Positions 12,741-27,164 are shown, counted from the first letter of the stretch. The stretch: 64,000 nucleotides of DNA from Strigops habroptila (GCF_004027225.2 NC_044279.2:30854705-30918704); one strand, 5' to 3'. Made by a program: numbers and translations. The notes: generated by a model from the letters alone, not told the origin.

Positions 12741-15700
12741 TGCATGCCTGAAACAGATTGGGATTGTTATTGCAGCCTCGTGAGCCAAGCAGAGGTCCTG
12801 GCTGAACTGCTGAAGTACTGTGAAATGTGCATCTTTATTCTTGCATTTAAAAAGTGTTTGTGTGCATCTTGGGGGAAGAAGAGGAACAAAAGGAGGAACC
12901 CCTGTTTCTTCTGCAGTGAAGTGGTGATTGGGAATTAGCGACTTCAGTTACTAAAATGAGAGGCAGCGAATAATCCCCAGCGCAGCTATTGCTCTAGAGG
13001 CTTCCCTAGCAGACCGGCCATCACTCTCAGCAGGTTGCAAAGCAGAGCTCTGCTCGCTGAGCGGGCTAACAGGGAAGGATTGCCTTTGCTGCAGCAGCTG
13101 CTGAACTGAGACTTTCTGGATCATGAATGTATGTAAATATGTCCAACTGTTTGCCCTTCACACATCTTTGGCAAGTTTAGAGTAAAAAATATTACACTGC
13201 TCCATTAGTTTGCTTGTCTATTACCACAGCAGATGCTGTTAAAAGCACTGAGATGTGTTTCTCGGCAAGTCCTCCTGCCTAAAATAGGATAAAGAAATAC
13301 AGGCTAGAGGGGCCCCAGATAGTACCTTGAAATGTGTATAAAGCAAGCTTTGGCAGAGGGCATACCGCAGTGTCTGCTGCAAAGACACGGGGGTGGGTAA
13401 CTCTCCAGTCCATTGAGCAAAGCAGAAAATGGTTGTGGTTTCTGCATGTTGGTTCCTTTCTGAACTCTTACTCCAGCAGAATAATAGCTATTTCGGAGAG
13501 GTTGTACAGGTTTGATTCCTGCCTGTATCTGCTGAGTGGCTAAACCAGCTGCATTTGGATGCCAAGCTATACTTCATAGGAATTTCACTGGCAATGAAGG
13601 TTGTGTATAAATAATGGATGAAGAAGGGTGACAGGACCTGAACACTTGGGGCTTGACAGATTATCTTCTGATGTATTACAATTAGATATGCTTCAGTGTC
13701 ACTTCATTTATTCAACTCGTAAGGATGCGTAACTCTTAGATCCATTTGGAATTGGATTTATTAAGAGCCTTAGTCATGTCTTCTTGAAGTTTGGAATTGA
13801 TTTTTGAACATCCTTAGCAGCTTTCTAAATCAGTTTGCTCTTAACATATATTTGATTTTTTTTTCTCCCTTTTTTTTTTCCCCCTAGTACTTGGGATTTC
13901 ATTAGCACATATAATAGATGAGTTTGTTTATTTTTTTAAATCTTCGGTTTGTTTTCTTTGCTCAAAGCAGGCGGTTGCTAGATGAGAGACCACTTTGTCA
14001 ATTAGCTGGTCAACAGATCAAATTGGCCTTTGGGAAGGAGTTGTCTGGGTTGTTTGTGTAAGAAGTTGGTAGATAATAAGCCCCAGCCACCTTATACTAA
14101 TTTTTATTACCTAGAATTGGGACATCTAATAAATAGGAAATAAGACTGGCAAAAATATTTTATGCCTTTTTGCTTTTTAAATAGTGGTAACAAAAAAGCC
14201 TGGTATGGAAAGATGCGGAATAAAATGCTGCAGGAAACGGGAGAGCTCAGACCTTACTTTGTTGCAAATGGAACCTCACAGATTTGGGTTAAAGCAGGAA
14301 AGTGTTCAGTGTTTCAATCACTGTAACTTTCTAACCTACCTGAATCCTTTAAATCTGTTTTTCTCCCAAACGTGTTTCTCACTATCATAAATGCAGATGT
14401 AGAACACTTTGTCTCAAATACCAGTGGCTTAGGTGTGCCCAGCCTTTCCAGGCTGCTTTAGGTAGCACCTTTTTTACTTTGAAGTCATCATATATAAAAC
14501 AAACTGTATTTGTCTGCTCTATTTCTTGGCAAAGGGAGCAGGTGCAGGACAGCAGGTGGCCACAGAACCCAGCAGAATCCTCCAGATAATCAACAATGCC
14601 CCCCCCCCACCGCTGCCTCCAGCCCAAGCACATGCCAGCCAACAAACATAACAAACAATTGTTACTCACTCCATAGCAACCTCCTTGTTCTTCAGACAGG
14701 AACTTAACCTGGTTTGGGGATAAATTTCGCTCATAGCAAAGCTGATCCAAGCCAACAAGATTTCAGAGCATTTGCTCATTCTTGTAAAAGCTGATGATAA
14801 TTGATGGATGACCAGCTTGCAGGACCCTGACAGGCTGGTTGCCTGCCCTTTGCACTCTGCCAGTTCAAGCCTTACAAGTGTGAAATAGCCAATTACTGGA
14901 ATACCTATTGAAAGTAATAGGCCAATGAGCAAATTGCTACTGTGGGACGCAGTGGCAGTGTAGGTGGAAGAACGCCAAGATAAAGTTCTGCTCTGAGCAG
15001 CTGCTCCCACCACAGCTTGGTAATGCTATTGGATGACCAAGTGGTGAGAGATAGGTATTTCCCCATTTGAACTGCAAGTGTCCTGCCTTGTATTGACTTA
15101 AAGTTTATGATGCATGATACCATCTTGTTACCCAGATCCTAATTTGCAGAAATAAATCCTCCTTTTAAAAGGTAGTTAAATAGGTAATAGGGATAGTCAC
15201 GGCCATAGATTTTGTGCAAAAGCATTAAATACAATTTTTGCTTGGAATGAAAAGTCATATAGTGTGCAGAGTGTTAATACTTGCCAGCCATTTGCTATTG
15301 ACAGAACAATTTATCTTGATAAAGGACAGTGAAAAATTCCAATCTATTCACCGACATCACATTATCAGCAGTAATATATTACTGCATCTAAATATAAGGT
15401 TCAGATCTGCTACAGCTGAGGGGTTTCTGGTAATTTTCCTGTAAATATATTGTGTACTGAACAATGAAAAAACGTCGCTTTTATCTTGTAATTGGATGAC
15501 CTATTTTTGTGTGAGATTTAAAATTTTACTGTGTTTAATGGGATAGAGCATAATGTTTCCTTTTTGGGTAACCTGTTTCTTTTTATAAGACTTTAACAAT
15601 AAAATGGGTATTGCTAGGTTTGACAGAGCAGAAATAGCAGACAAAGCAGGATAGAAGCTTAAATATTAGTCTCGTGAAGGAAAGTTTCTGTGACTATGGA

Positions 15701-18631
15701 AACAGGGAAAAAAACATCTATCTGACAGTATTGTCATGAAAATGTCTGCTGTCAGTAGTTAGCTTAATGTAGATAGTCTTTTTGCCATGATAGGTATGCT
15801 TATTGGTAACTTTTAGGCATGTTCTTCTTAGCTTTCTTAGCAAAAAGATTTATAATTTTGAATTGTATTAAGAACCTGCCTTATTTAATTCAAAACATAT
15901 GAGAAAGAAAAGTGGCAAGTGGCTTTGGAGGAAGAATTTCAGAAGTGGTTGGAAAATTATTTTATGCAGTCCATGGTTCTGTAATCAGAAAGCATCCATT
16001 GTGTAAAGGCCAGAAGTGTAAATGAAGCCAGTGCCAGTGCTCTGTATAATCCATTTTTTCAGTTGCCAGTCACTTGTTTGGTGCTGAAAAGAGAAATGAC
16101 AAATGACATCTTGCTGTTTGCTTTGAATCTCCTATTAACAATTACCAAGTCCATTTTGGGTGGAAAGAATAGAAGATTGATTCATTTGATGCTGTAAGGA
16201 GATCAGCCTCAAAAATAAGATTATCATTTCAATCAAGGCAAAATATAAAAAAATATAAGCTGAAGACAGAAGCATTTTGATTGTGATTGCTTTATTACCT
16301 TTAAATACATGGCATTTTTGTACACTATACTTAAAACTCTGAGAGGAATGCTATTACCCATTTATATTTTTCACACTGTGTTTTCTCCTGAGCATATCTG
16401 ATTGTAAAACCCCTTTGTGTGTCGCTCTGCATGAGGAAGAGAGCCTCTCTGCTTATCTCCTAAAAAGATAGTAGGTATAATTCACCTTGTGAAGATTTCC
16501 ACCAGGGGAATTTGTACTGTCCTGAGGCTTGGAAAAAATTATTTGGAGAATAAGATTGCTAAGGAAGACCTGAATTTGAATAATTTGTTTCCATTTTGAG
16601 GAATAAGATGGGTGCAGGAGTTTCTGTTAAGTTTTCGTTTGTGGACTCCTGTGCATACCTAAAGATTTCGTATACTTTAGCAGACTTGGGACAGTTAGCC
16701 TCACCACGGTTCCTGGGAGAGATGGAAAATGTTATTATTTTCTCCTTCCTCTCTTTCTTTAACCCTAGAAGGTCTAATATTTTGCTTTTCAAATACTCGT
16801 CTGCCCTGGTAGGAGAAACAGTCTGGTACTATACCCCGTATCATTTGTCCTTTCCCCATGACTGTGCCTGTTGAGTGCAGTTTTATTCAGCAAGGCTGAT
16901 ATCCCCAGATTAGAGCAACTCTTCTGCCATTCCCTGGTTTGTTAACTCCTCTCTGTTGCTTCTCTGAGAAGTTATGAGAAGGAGCAGAGGTGTTACGCCT
17001 GCCTGGCTGCAGATCCAGTGGTGAATGGAGGCTCACATTGGGAAGGTTGTCTACCCAGCCATGAGAGCAGGGTTTGCTGTCACTGAAGGCATGTATTCCT
17101 CAGGAATTGATGGCCTGGCTTTCAGCAGGAAGAGCTTCCTGTTCTCCTCTGACAACTAAGGACTTGGAGTATGCTGCAGATTTAAGGGCCTCTGCTATAT
17201 ATCCTCCTGCTTCTCCATTTGTTAAAACTGTGTGGCAGTTCAGTGTCAATGACGTGACATTCAAGGAAGGGAATAAAGACTGATCCGTGTTAGTAGTTTG
17301 GTGTAAAGGGCAGCAAGAGAGGATCTCATGAATTGTTCCAGCTGCTTGAGATCTTTTTGTTGGGGACCATATAATTAGTTTGTTTGGGTTCTTTTTAGCT
17401 TCTTGACAGAGACAGGAAAAATGGGCTGTGTATACCTCAAATGAATGTCCAGGTATGACAAAGCAGAGGGACTTCCTTTTTCCTGATAAAACTCTATGTT
17501 GCCTTCAATGAAAAAACTTTTATGACTGTCAGAGTGTGAGTTTTGCTGTACATGTATCTGAGGAAACCATGAAGAACAGACAAAATGCTGCGACCAATCC
17601 TGCAGGAAAAAAAAGTGGAAGAATTCACCTGTGGAATATCCAGAGTTGTGCGTTTATGTGCCTTTAAAGACTTAATCCTGAACTAGCACTGGTAGTCCTG
17701 TGCTGCTTTCCCCTGCCATATTATAGCATTATCTTTCTTCCCTTTCCTGGGTTTTTATACATTTTTTATACATTTCATCCAACTTTGACTTGACTTGTGT
17801 CAGACAATTGTACTCGAAAGATGAAAATATCACAAAAGGTAGAAGCAGATATGTCATCACTGTATCCTTAGTTCTTCATCTTTCATCAAAACTGTCTATT
17901 TAATTTTGTAACCTGTGAAACTGCAGCATTGCAGTGAAATTTAGGCAATGTGGTCTAGGAGAACTTCCCCTGTTGGTAAAAGGTACAAGGAAATGGAGAG
18001 AGCAGAAGTGTGAGTGCAATATGCTTTACTTGGTTTGCACTGGAGGCCAAGCAGTCACGAGGGTATGTGGCTGCCTCTGCTGCTGAGGAGGGAACTGTGC
18101 CACCAGACTGCCTTGCATTTATACTGTCAGCAGCCTGAAGAGCCTTTGTGACTTTGAGAGAAGACAAGTTGCTTTCTGTCAGGGAAACAGATTAAAATTG
18201 GGATGCTTACAACACTGATTTGGATTGCTTTTCTCTTCCAGTGATTCACCTAACAAGCTCACTAATAAAAGATTTTGTTGATGATTTTTGGCATTGGGGA
18301 AGTATTCGATTCAAATCTATTTCAGCTGTCTGGTAGGCTAGCTAAAAAACCACTTAAACTCAACCCCCAACATTTAGTTTATGGTAATTAGTGATACTGT
18401 GCTGAAATAAAATATTATTTGTCATTTCCACTTTTAGCAGTGGGTTTCTTGTGCTGGGAGAAATTTTCAGCTACTGCATGTTGGTCCATGGAATCAGTTG
18501 AATAGAAAGAGAAGGAATAATTTGGGATCATCTGCTACTGCCAAACTGCTGTCTGCCTTAATTTTTTTTTCTAAGCTAACAAAAATATGAGTAGCACCAT
18601 GAAATAAAAACAGGAGGGGAGGTAACCTGAA

Positions 18632-18664
18632 AAAACTGTAAATGCTTGTGAATTTTACAGTTTT
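18632..18664. repeat. Perfect 11-bp inverted repeat
   Basis: AAAACTGTAAA (18632-18642) and TTTACAGTTTT (18654-18664) are exact reverse complements around an 11-base loop. There is no T-run placement or gene end nearby that would make it a terminator. Confidence 0.85.
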
Positions 18665-18809
18665 CATTCCAAACATGATGTAATGAAGTAGTTGAGCCCA
18701 TGAATAACAAAGTAGTGGAGATACTTGGATAAAGGACATGAGGATTTAGACCTAGCCAAACAAAAAGCTACTTTAAATCTCAATTGATCTGAATCTTTTT
18801 AGATAGGTT

Positions 18810-18828
18810 AAAAAAAAAAAAAAAAAAA
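18810..18828. repeat. Poly-A run
   Basis: Nineteen A in a row after GGTT. The sequence to its left does not resemble a processed gene. Confidence 0.95.
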
Positions 18829-21800
18829 GCTGTATTTATATCTGCTTTTCACCCTGATGGCTTACAAGCTCTTACGTCGGTGAACTGATCACTCTCAAGT
18901 TACTGCACTATAGCTGATCTAGGGGTCTTGGGTTTCATATTTTGGGAGGAGAAAGGAAGCTGATCGCCTCTATTCAAAAATCAGAGGCAATTTTTCAGCA
19001 TTTGAAATACAAAGATGTGAGTTTATTAAAAAGAAGTGAAAGTTGCTATGGCACGAATGTGCACCACTCATTCACTAATGGTGACAAAAGTGGATTTTTG
19101 CATTTCCATATAACAAGCATGCCCAATTAACTGCTCCCACTCACCATCGCTTCATTTGCAACACTCAGTTTTAACTTCTGTGTCAGAAGTGTCTCATGCA
19201 CGTCTGGTCATTTGGCTCTTTCAACATCAGTTAATTTGACCATAACTGCATTTACTCATTCTGTGTTTTGCCCATATTTTTCATTTTACTCAGTTCCCTT
19301 GCATATTTGTAGGTTTAGGTTTTTTCCTCTTCATGGCATTTGGGACTTTTCATGGTGTAGTACTGCCTACTTACAACATTTACAGGGAGTTTCATTCCTT
19401 TTTCCAACACTAATAAACATGTCACTTTAAAATGTGGATAAAATCCCAGGATACTTACACTTATTCTGTTGCTTGCTTTCTGTTGTTTTCCTGTCTTTTT
19501 GCCTTCACCCAGTTTTTTCATCGCATGGTATTCAGGCCAATTTCAAAATATTTCCCAGCCTTTATGTCAGCATGTCCTCAAATCCTGCAATGAGGCTCCC
19601 CTACATAAGCAAGAATGACAAAATGATTAGGCTTTGTGCTGTATATAGAATTAGAGCAGGTGTTCATCGGTTGTGCCATGGCTGACAGGCTGCTGTATCT
19701 TTGAAAAGAAAGTCTGTCCCTACTTACAAATATTTGTTAATTTTTGATTAAATTCATTGTAAACGGTCACTTGATACAGGATGATATAATTTCGTATTTG
19801 TTTGTGTATGCATTCAGATATGTATTACCCCTTTCTTCAGTACTTGGCAACTGCCATCTTTTAAGGAAAAAAATGCTCTTCTATGAAGTTTTTCAAAGAA
19901 AGATGAAACCAGAAAGAAATACCCCCTTTGCATGTGATGAAATACTGTCCCAGTTAGGTAAAGCAGCATTTTCATGAAAAGACTGTCTAAATGTGGCAAT
20001 TAACTTCGGAAATCTTTGCACACAAAAAAGTTTGAATTTGTTAAGCATTTCTGGATGAAACAAAGCTGAAGTCTGCATTCAGTAGCCTGAACCTAAAAGT
20101 GGCCTTTTACAAAAAGATAATGCCAACTGCAGCTGACTGTGCCATTAATGGGGTTGGTTTGGCTGCCTCTAGGACTGAAGTGACCTTTTCAGAAACTTTC
20201 AAGCAAGTATGTGAGTGCCTGGTCTAACCCCAGCAGAGTGTTCATGTGTGTTGTAGTTACCTTTACCTTTAAAACTTGCTGGAAGCTTAGGCACATCTTG
20301 CTTAAGCAAAAGAAAGTGGTTCAAGTGCTAATACAAATACCAAAGGTTTGGTTCCTTCTGCAAAGCGGAGAGAGGCTTGCAGTTAAGAGTTGCGCAGGGA
20401 GGAAAATTAATCTGTTGAGAGGTTGAACAGGTCTTTTCTTTTAACAGAGCCCTTTATTTGGAAGAGCAGGGCATGACAGATCATTGAAGTACAACAGAAG
20501 GTACCAAATAATAAAGAATTGAAAAAGATTGAAGAAATCCAATAATTCAGCGGTTTGCACATTAGTTACAAAATATGGGCAGTAAATGTTGAAAGGGTGA
20601 GTGACATTAAAAGCCCTCTTTATGGTCCAAAGTTAATTTGAATAACATTAATTTACAGTTGACAAATTTTGTTTTTTTAGTGTTGGTAATCCAACCATTT
20701 ATTTAAATTGTAAAAGCAATGGTAATTAAGTATTACTGCCCAGCAGTGCTACTATGGTTAGTTACAGCAGGGATGGGTGTGGAATGACTTGCCTTTACGA
20801 TGTTAGGAAGAAGGCAAATGTTAGCTGTCCTAGGGAGGAAGGCGGGAGAGGCATGGTGCTGCTCTGTGCTCCTAGCCAGCTTCAGCATCTTCTTCCTTTT
20901 CTTTTATGCACTGAATACTTCTGCAGTAAAGTGAGAGAGAGGTGCAGGGGTGATAGGGGAACAGGATGGGTTCTCTATCTTTTGCCTGCTGTGGAATAGA
21001 GCATAGCAAAGCTGCCATCTCTGCTGACTCCCCTTCATCCCTCTGCTGCCAAAGGGCAGGGAAAGTGAGGAACTCTCTCTCTAATCATCCTCCCTTGGGT
21101 CTTCATTCAGCCAGCACTCAAAGGTTGGAAACAAAGCCCAAGAGACACTTGCTTCCCTTCCATATGCTACCACCCCAAATTATGTCGGCCTCTGACACAT
21201 GGCATCCCCAGCTGTGGAGGCACAGTCTCACCCAGACTCACAGTACCTTTCTTACACAAGCAATGGTGCGACCTCCTGCCAGTGCGTTGCCCTGCCTTCC
21301 TGTGAATTCAGTCTCCTTATGAAAATGAAGTATTTGGAGCACAGCTGCAGAGTGAAACCTCTTGAAGCTGGAGGAAGGGGGAGGTGAAGGGAAGGATTTG
21401 TGGACATGTGAGCCTGTTGAAGGAGCTGCTGTGCCAGGATGCTACTGGCCACATGGTGAGCATGCGTTGTCTGAGCTGGCAACACTGCTAATGTGTCTTC
21501 TCACCAAAATTCTTGGGTTTAGCACTGTGTTACTTGAGATGGCACTGAACCAGAGCCACAGAGCTCACATTTTTAATGAAAATTTCTTGAAAGTGTATTT
21601 TTGTGATGAGAAGTGTCTTTCTGGGTGTGAATTCCTTTCTGGAGGAGTTTCAGGGCTTGGCTGAACACACAGGGAGTCCTGCACCTGAGGGACACCTTAC
21701 ACCTCCCGCACGCTGCAGTATCTCTTCCAGACACTGTGGCTGGGGGGAACAATCATCAGTTTTGCTATCAACAAGCATACCAGCAGGAATGACTTTCTGC

Positions 21801-24800
21801 TTATTTATGAGGACTCTTGTTCACCGAGCTGCTTTGTTTGACCCCAAGCATGATTCCTCAAATAGAAATAAAAATTCCGATGTCAACCTGGGCAGTAAAG
21901 AAAGTTTTGTAACTGGCATTTATGTCTTCTCCTAACAATTACCCATGGGCTTTATGTGCAGTTTAAAGTGTCAGGGATCACTATTGTAATTTCCATCCCT
22001 TTCATACTAGCGCAGAAGTCCCTGTCTCTCATTAAAATTCTCTGCTTGTCTGCTGCATATTTCTTATACCTCCACCTGTTATGTCACCCAGACTTCTGAT
22101 AGAAACTTATTTGGGTAATGTCTGCAAGCAAAGAATTTTTCCCTGAAAAGGTTGAAGATGGAGGCAGTCTGTCAGGACCTGACAGGTATAAATTTCTTAA
22201 TGTATGAGGGGTATATGAAAATACAAATCATCACTGAGAGCCAGCCTGAAGCAGACTGAAAAGCTGTCATAAGCAATTTTCAAAAAGTATGAGTTATTTG
22301 GTTCCCTTCCAGGAGGAACAACTCCACAGGCATAAATTCATGAATGGTACTTGACAATCTTAACAATTCTTCTTCTCTCAGTGCGAAACCTGTGACAGAG
22401 ATATGATAGGGACTGTGTGCTCTCCTCTCTTCTCCAGCTGTGGAGGAGCTGACGTGATAATCAGAGGATGAATCCTGCTTTCCTGAACTTGAGGCATTCC
22501 TCCACTGACACAAATTTCAAGGAACTGATTAATCTGACAGTTAGGCTGTGTTGGAGATGATTATTTGCCAAAAGACATTTTATAGATCCTCTTTTTTTCC
22601 ATTTAATGAGAAGAATGATAGGAAAGAAAACAGCAGATGCCTTCTGACAGGCACCTTGGCTATGTTGTATGGTCCTCCGTTTTGTGCCTTCTTACTTTGG
22701 GCATGTGGAAAGATCATTGCTAACTGGATGGGCTATTCACTGGTGTATGGAAATGGACTTTTAGAAGCATTGTGCATGACTGGCAAATCAGTTCTAATTG
22801 AATAAATGTCAAGGTCAAAACAAACAAGTGACGAAGATGAGAAAGCCCTGGAGTGGTATCTGCTTCAAATCATATTAAAGGCTGTTTGGTAGCAAAGTGC
22901 TTCAGGGGGACTATCCAAAATTAAAGAGTAATGAAGTTGCCGCTCGGTTTTAAACCAGAAATACGTGTTTCCTCAGCTGAAGTTGAAAGCTGGTGCTTAG
23001 GAAATGTCCTGGCTGAGGTGGCAAAATTCATTTCTCTCTTGCATGTGAGTGGACTAGAGCAGATGGCGTGACAGGTTTCTGACAAGTAGGAGGGCATGTG
23101 GCACTTCTTGGCACTCTGCACTGGGGGATAGTGGAGTGCCACAGTGGCCTTGTGTCCCTCGTGCCTATTGCAGTGAACTGGATACCATTAACACAATGAA
23201 CATCTTATCATGGTGGTTGTGGACATATATCTAATAACAAGAGCTTGTGCCAAAATTATACAGAACTACAGTCCTGAATCTTAAAAGAATCTTACATGAG
23301 AATCTAGATTTTTTTTTTTTAAGTCATTGTGAAACTTCCATGTAAACAGGCTACAGGAGATGTATAAGTTTTTTCTGATTCTCTTACCTCCTCTTTAATT
23401 TTCACTGCTGACTGAGGCTCCCGTGTAAACTAGAAATGTAGATGAGTATAAAAGTATATGATGCAGAGCCCAGCGAAACTCCTCTTGTCCATGTGACGTG
23501 CTTTAAATTAGGTGTCATGTGCCACAGTGTGTTGATAAGTGCAGCATGTGTGTTTTTCAATGTCAAACCTAAATATTGTAAAATATCAATACAGCAGCTG
23601 CCTTAAATTATTGCAGAAAGGGGACAAGAGAGAACACTGATTTTTCTTAGGTTGTATGTAAGTTGTCAGTATAAAGAGGTACTGTAATGTTGTTAACTGA
23701 GATACTGTTGTATTTTTTAAGCAACTAATTGTGGTCTGATTTCAAAGCTGTTTCAGTGCTTGGAGCTGTGTTTAAAGTTCAGGAGGAACCGGTCACATAC
23801 TTAAGAAACTGAACAATATGTTTCTGAACCTTTAAGTGCCTAAAGTTCTTACAAAGTTTAGTTTTCTGGTATCCAAAGGGAGATTCTTTTTTCATGCATC
23901 TCCTCCAGGTTTTGGTTTGGATTCTGGAGGATGTCATCTACTTGAAGTCACAATACCAAGATCAAATTATTTAAGCATGAAGAATATCAGCCAAGTAATG
24001 TCTCATTAGTGGTTGATGTTAAAAATAAACCATGCTACTGTCTTTGGAGCTTTTCTAGCCAAAGTAGAAGAGCTACTTTATATCATTTTGTTGCAAAGGT
24101 GGCAAGTACGCGAAAAGATCCGTCTGCCTCGTGAATGAAATCAGCCATAAATCTGGTTTCTTGAGGTAGTGAGGTGACCAGTTCAATCTTGTCTTGATTG
24201 TTTTTGTTTTATTTCTCTGAAGCCAGTTAATAAAAAAATGTGATGAGTTTTCAGACATCTGATGATCTGGCTTTGGGATTCTGTTTGACTTTATTTTTTA
24301 TCTTTGCACAAAATGTTGAAAATTAAATGTCATTGCTAATTTCTGTTTGGTTGTCAAGGGCAGGTGTGGTGCAGCAAAAGTAGAAGCATCAGTTGTTACG
24401 GAAGTATTGAATGCTTTAAATGATTACTGAGAAATGCAAATGCATACGCAACTGTGTAGTCATTCAGAATGTAAGAAGCAAAACACATGTAGGTGACCTA
24501 TTTTAAGGTATTTTTGCTGTATGCACTTCCATGTCCTGGTGGACTCAATGTAGACTGCCCTGGGATGCCTTCTGAACCATGTGAGTAGCTCTGTACCCGC
24601 TTGTGAAGGACTAGTAGGATTTATTATTCTCGTGCAGCATTTGCCATTGCACATTGTAATGAGTTTAGTTTCAAAAAGCGTACCTGATGACAGGTAAAAC
24701 CTTGATTTTTAAAATCTTCATGTCATTACTTTTGCATGGCACCATAGCATGGTAAGGGAAAGCTGCTTGCACGAGTAATGGTTTGTGAGATTGGTCTCTC

Positions 24801-26220
24801 CTCTCTCACAGTGATATTTGCCCTTCATTAGTCAGAGTCTACTTGTTGCAAGCATGATGTGGAGAAAAGATTGCCAAGTCTCAATAGTTTTGATATTATT
24901 CAAAGTAGTTTATATTTTGCAAGCTAGCTGTAAGTTGTTGCACCTGTCTTGTTCTTGTTTTCAGATATTTTCGTGCCTAATTTGGTCACAAAGGAAAGCT
25001 CTGTTTGTTTATCAAATGTGTGAAAATGACTGCTGATCCTACTGTATCTTTTGAAGGTAATTTCTACCACTGTAACAAGCCAGAATCAAAATGACTAATC
25101 AGTTATAAGCCAGTCCTCATTAACTTGCACTAAATTACTTTCATTTGGCAGATAAAATAGCCACTTTTCCACCCTTAATTAGAATTTGGTCTAATAGGAT
25201 TGACAAGTCAAGCTTGGGGGAAAATGCCCTTCTTAATTGCTTCTAGACTGGAGTAATTTTTTTAACAGCAGATTGAATTTGCTATTTATGTTGTAGGAAA
25301 AATCTGCCTTGTGAGCAAATGTATTCTTTATATTTTTAAAGCTCGCTGGGATTGCCCATAGCAAAATAAGATTAACTAATGTTATCTTTAAACGAGTGTG
25401 TTTGTACAATGTTGCAGTGTACTAAGACTGTAATCAGGATTTTAAAATTGAAGGGTTTGAGGGAAGTAGCCTTTCACTTTCTTCATTCACTATTCAGTGT
25501 CACCATCAAATGAGATCACTTTAAGTGACTTTCAGTGAAGCAGAAAAGGGATATTCCTTAGCACTTGTTTTCCCAACATGCAGTGTAATTTTTTTCCACT
25601 TCTCTCTTTCAAAAGCTGTTCTCAATACATGTTTTCTCTACTGACGTGGCCAAGCATAATCAAATTACTATTTTCTTTCGCATTCTTGAAGATAGCTCTA
25701 AAAGCTTTGCCAAGTGGGGATAGTTGGTGCATATCCAGCCAGCTCCAGTAACATCCTTCATGCTTCTTTTGGCCCAGGAATAACTGGACCCAGAAGTGCT
25801 CATCAAAACAGAAGCAGCATACTCCCTGCTATATGAACTTGAAGGGCAAATGTCACAGAGTCTCTAACTATTTGGAAGGGGTTTCCAGAAAACTAGCTTG
25901 CCACAGTTCTGTTTGTTTGCTTGTAGCTGAAAATACTGGAGCTGATTCCCAGCTTTCTGGGACACTGACTTTGAGGTGCCTGCACTGATTGTGGTTAAAG
26001 CTAGTAGTCAGGTCAATTCATTACAGTAAGTTTTGTTTCAGTGCTGTACTCTTCCAGACCTTTTTTGTAGCATAGATCAATAAAGCAATGATTGTTTCTC
26101 TGGAGATCTCACAAGTAAGAAATACGCTTATACCAAATCTTCACAGTTTTTGCTCTTTTCCATTTTTTTTCTTTAACCACATTTTTAGTCCTTTATGTTG
26201 CAAACAGTATATAAAGACAG

Positions 26221-26345
26221 TAAAAAACCCCCAAAAACCAAAAACCAAAACCAAAACAAACAAAAAAAAACCAAAACCAAGAAACCCCACCAAAAAACCA
26301 AACAAACCAACCCACCCAAAACAATTCCTCCCCTCCCCCCCCCCA
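26221..26345. repeat. A/C-only low-complexity tract ending in a C-run
   Basis: About 100 bases contain only A and C except for one G (26281). CCAAAA-type units dominate, followed by a CT/C block with ten C in a row (26335-26344). The minus strand is therefore G/T-rich with a long G-run. The Lys/Pro/Asn-rich open frames across it are artefacts of composition. Confidence 0.9.
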
Positions 26346-26821
26346 AAAAAGTGATCTTTTCAACTCATTATAGGAACTTGCTTCCACCTTAAAGTCTTTC
26401 AGATATTTTTTTCATTATATGAGAATTCATATGAAATAAGAAATTCTTAAGGAGAATTGAGATCTCCAAGAAATGGTTGGCTGAAATGCTTATGGTAAGG
26501 TGGAGAACTCCTATTTTTTTGTCTAGAACAAGTTTAGTGAAGTCAGTGATAGCTCATGTTTCTCTATTCCTCACCACTATACACCAAACCTAAGTAGCCA
26601 AAGCTCTTGATTCTCATTCAGGAGTACATACTCAGTCCCTACATCCACCCTGCCCTTGGCCTCTTTGCTGACACTGCCAACAAGGTTATTGAATGAAGTG
26701 TGATTTTAATGATGCAAACACCTGCCCAGTAGGAACTGAACTGAAACTAGCAGCTTGTTTCAGATAGACCATTGAAAAGCTGTCTCATCATAGTAATGTT
26801 CAGCCGCTACCAGCTGAGGTT

Positions 26822-26885
26822 GAATTCAAACCTGTGACCTGCAAGTGGAGGGCTTTGTAGCCATTACCTGTGCCTTGAACCGTCT
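26822..26885 (-). repeat. Possible ancient tRNA-derived SINE fragment
   Basis: Read on the minus strand there is an A-box-like TGGCTACAAAGCCC, then CACTTGCAGGTCACAGG, then GGTTTGAATTC (complement of 26822-26832), which resembles a pol III B box with mismatches. The spacing resembles a tRNA head. Similar layouts occur in old amniote SINEs. The match is weak and no tail is identified. Confidence 0.3.
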
Positions 26886-27164
26886 AGTCACTTAAATGTC
26901 TTCAGAAGTTACACGTTTTGAAAATCTGGTTGGGAAGAGAGAAGGGGAGAGGATTTTGCCAAAAAACTTGTCTTTTCAGCCAATTGAAAATTCCCTGCAT
27001 TTGATACTGGGTTTGCATTTGCATGAAAAATTTGAGAAAGGCCAAATGATATCAGTTATGCCTATGGGCCACGCAGGTCCTCATTTATGTCACAGTGGTG
27101 CTCAAAAGGTGGTGCAGTATTATGCTACTAGATGCATCCTTTTCAGCTTGGTCTTCACATGCCG

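Larger units (their letters stand above)
8131..27164. other. Unique non-coding sequence, probably intronic
   Basis: Nineteen kilobases with no supported gene. It holds homopolymers, two short hairpins and the A/C tract listed separately. Candidate conserved blocks by eye are about 11010-11500, 12000-13080, 13970-14120 and 25120-25400. The GC-richer stretch 20750-21900 has several overlapping open frames up to 118 codons with no recognisable domain. A minus-strand 101-codon frame at 9691-9996 and the 14385-15013 pair of frames also match nothing I know. Confidence 0.6.

Noticed and set aside
13509..13519. GGTTTGATTCC, resembling a pol III B box
   Set aside because: No A box at tRNA spacing and no cloverleaf can be drawn around it.
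14385..15013. Two minus-strand frames of 121 and 115 codons, overlapping each other
   Set aside because: Different frames, no shared homology, and no splice signals that would join them.
20754..21935. Cluster of overlapping plus-strand frames up to 118 codons
   Set aside because: A GC-richer patch lowers stop codon frequency. No domains, and frames overlap in several registers.
26088..26392. Lys/Pro/Thr-rich frames across 26088-26392
   Set aside because: Translation of an A/C simple-sequence tract, not a protein.
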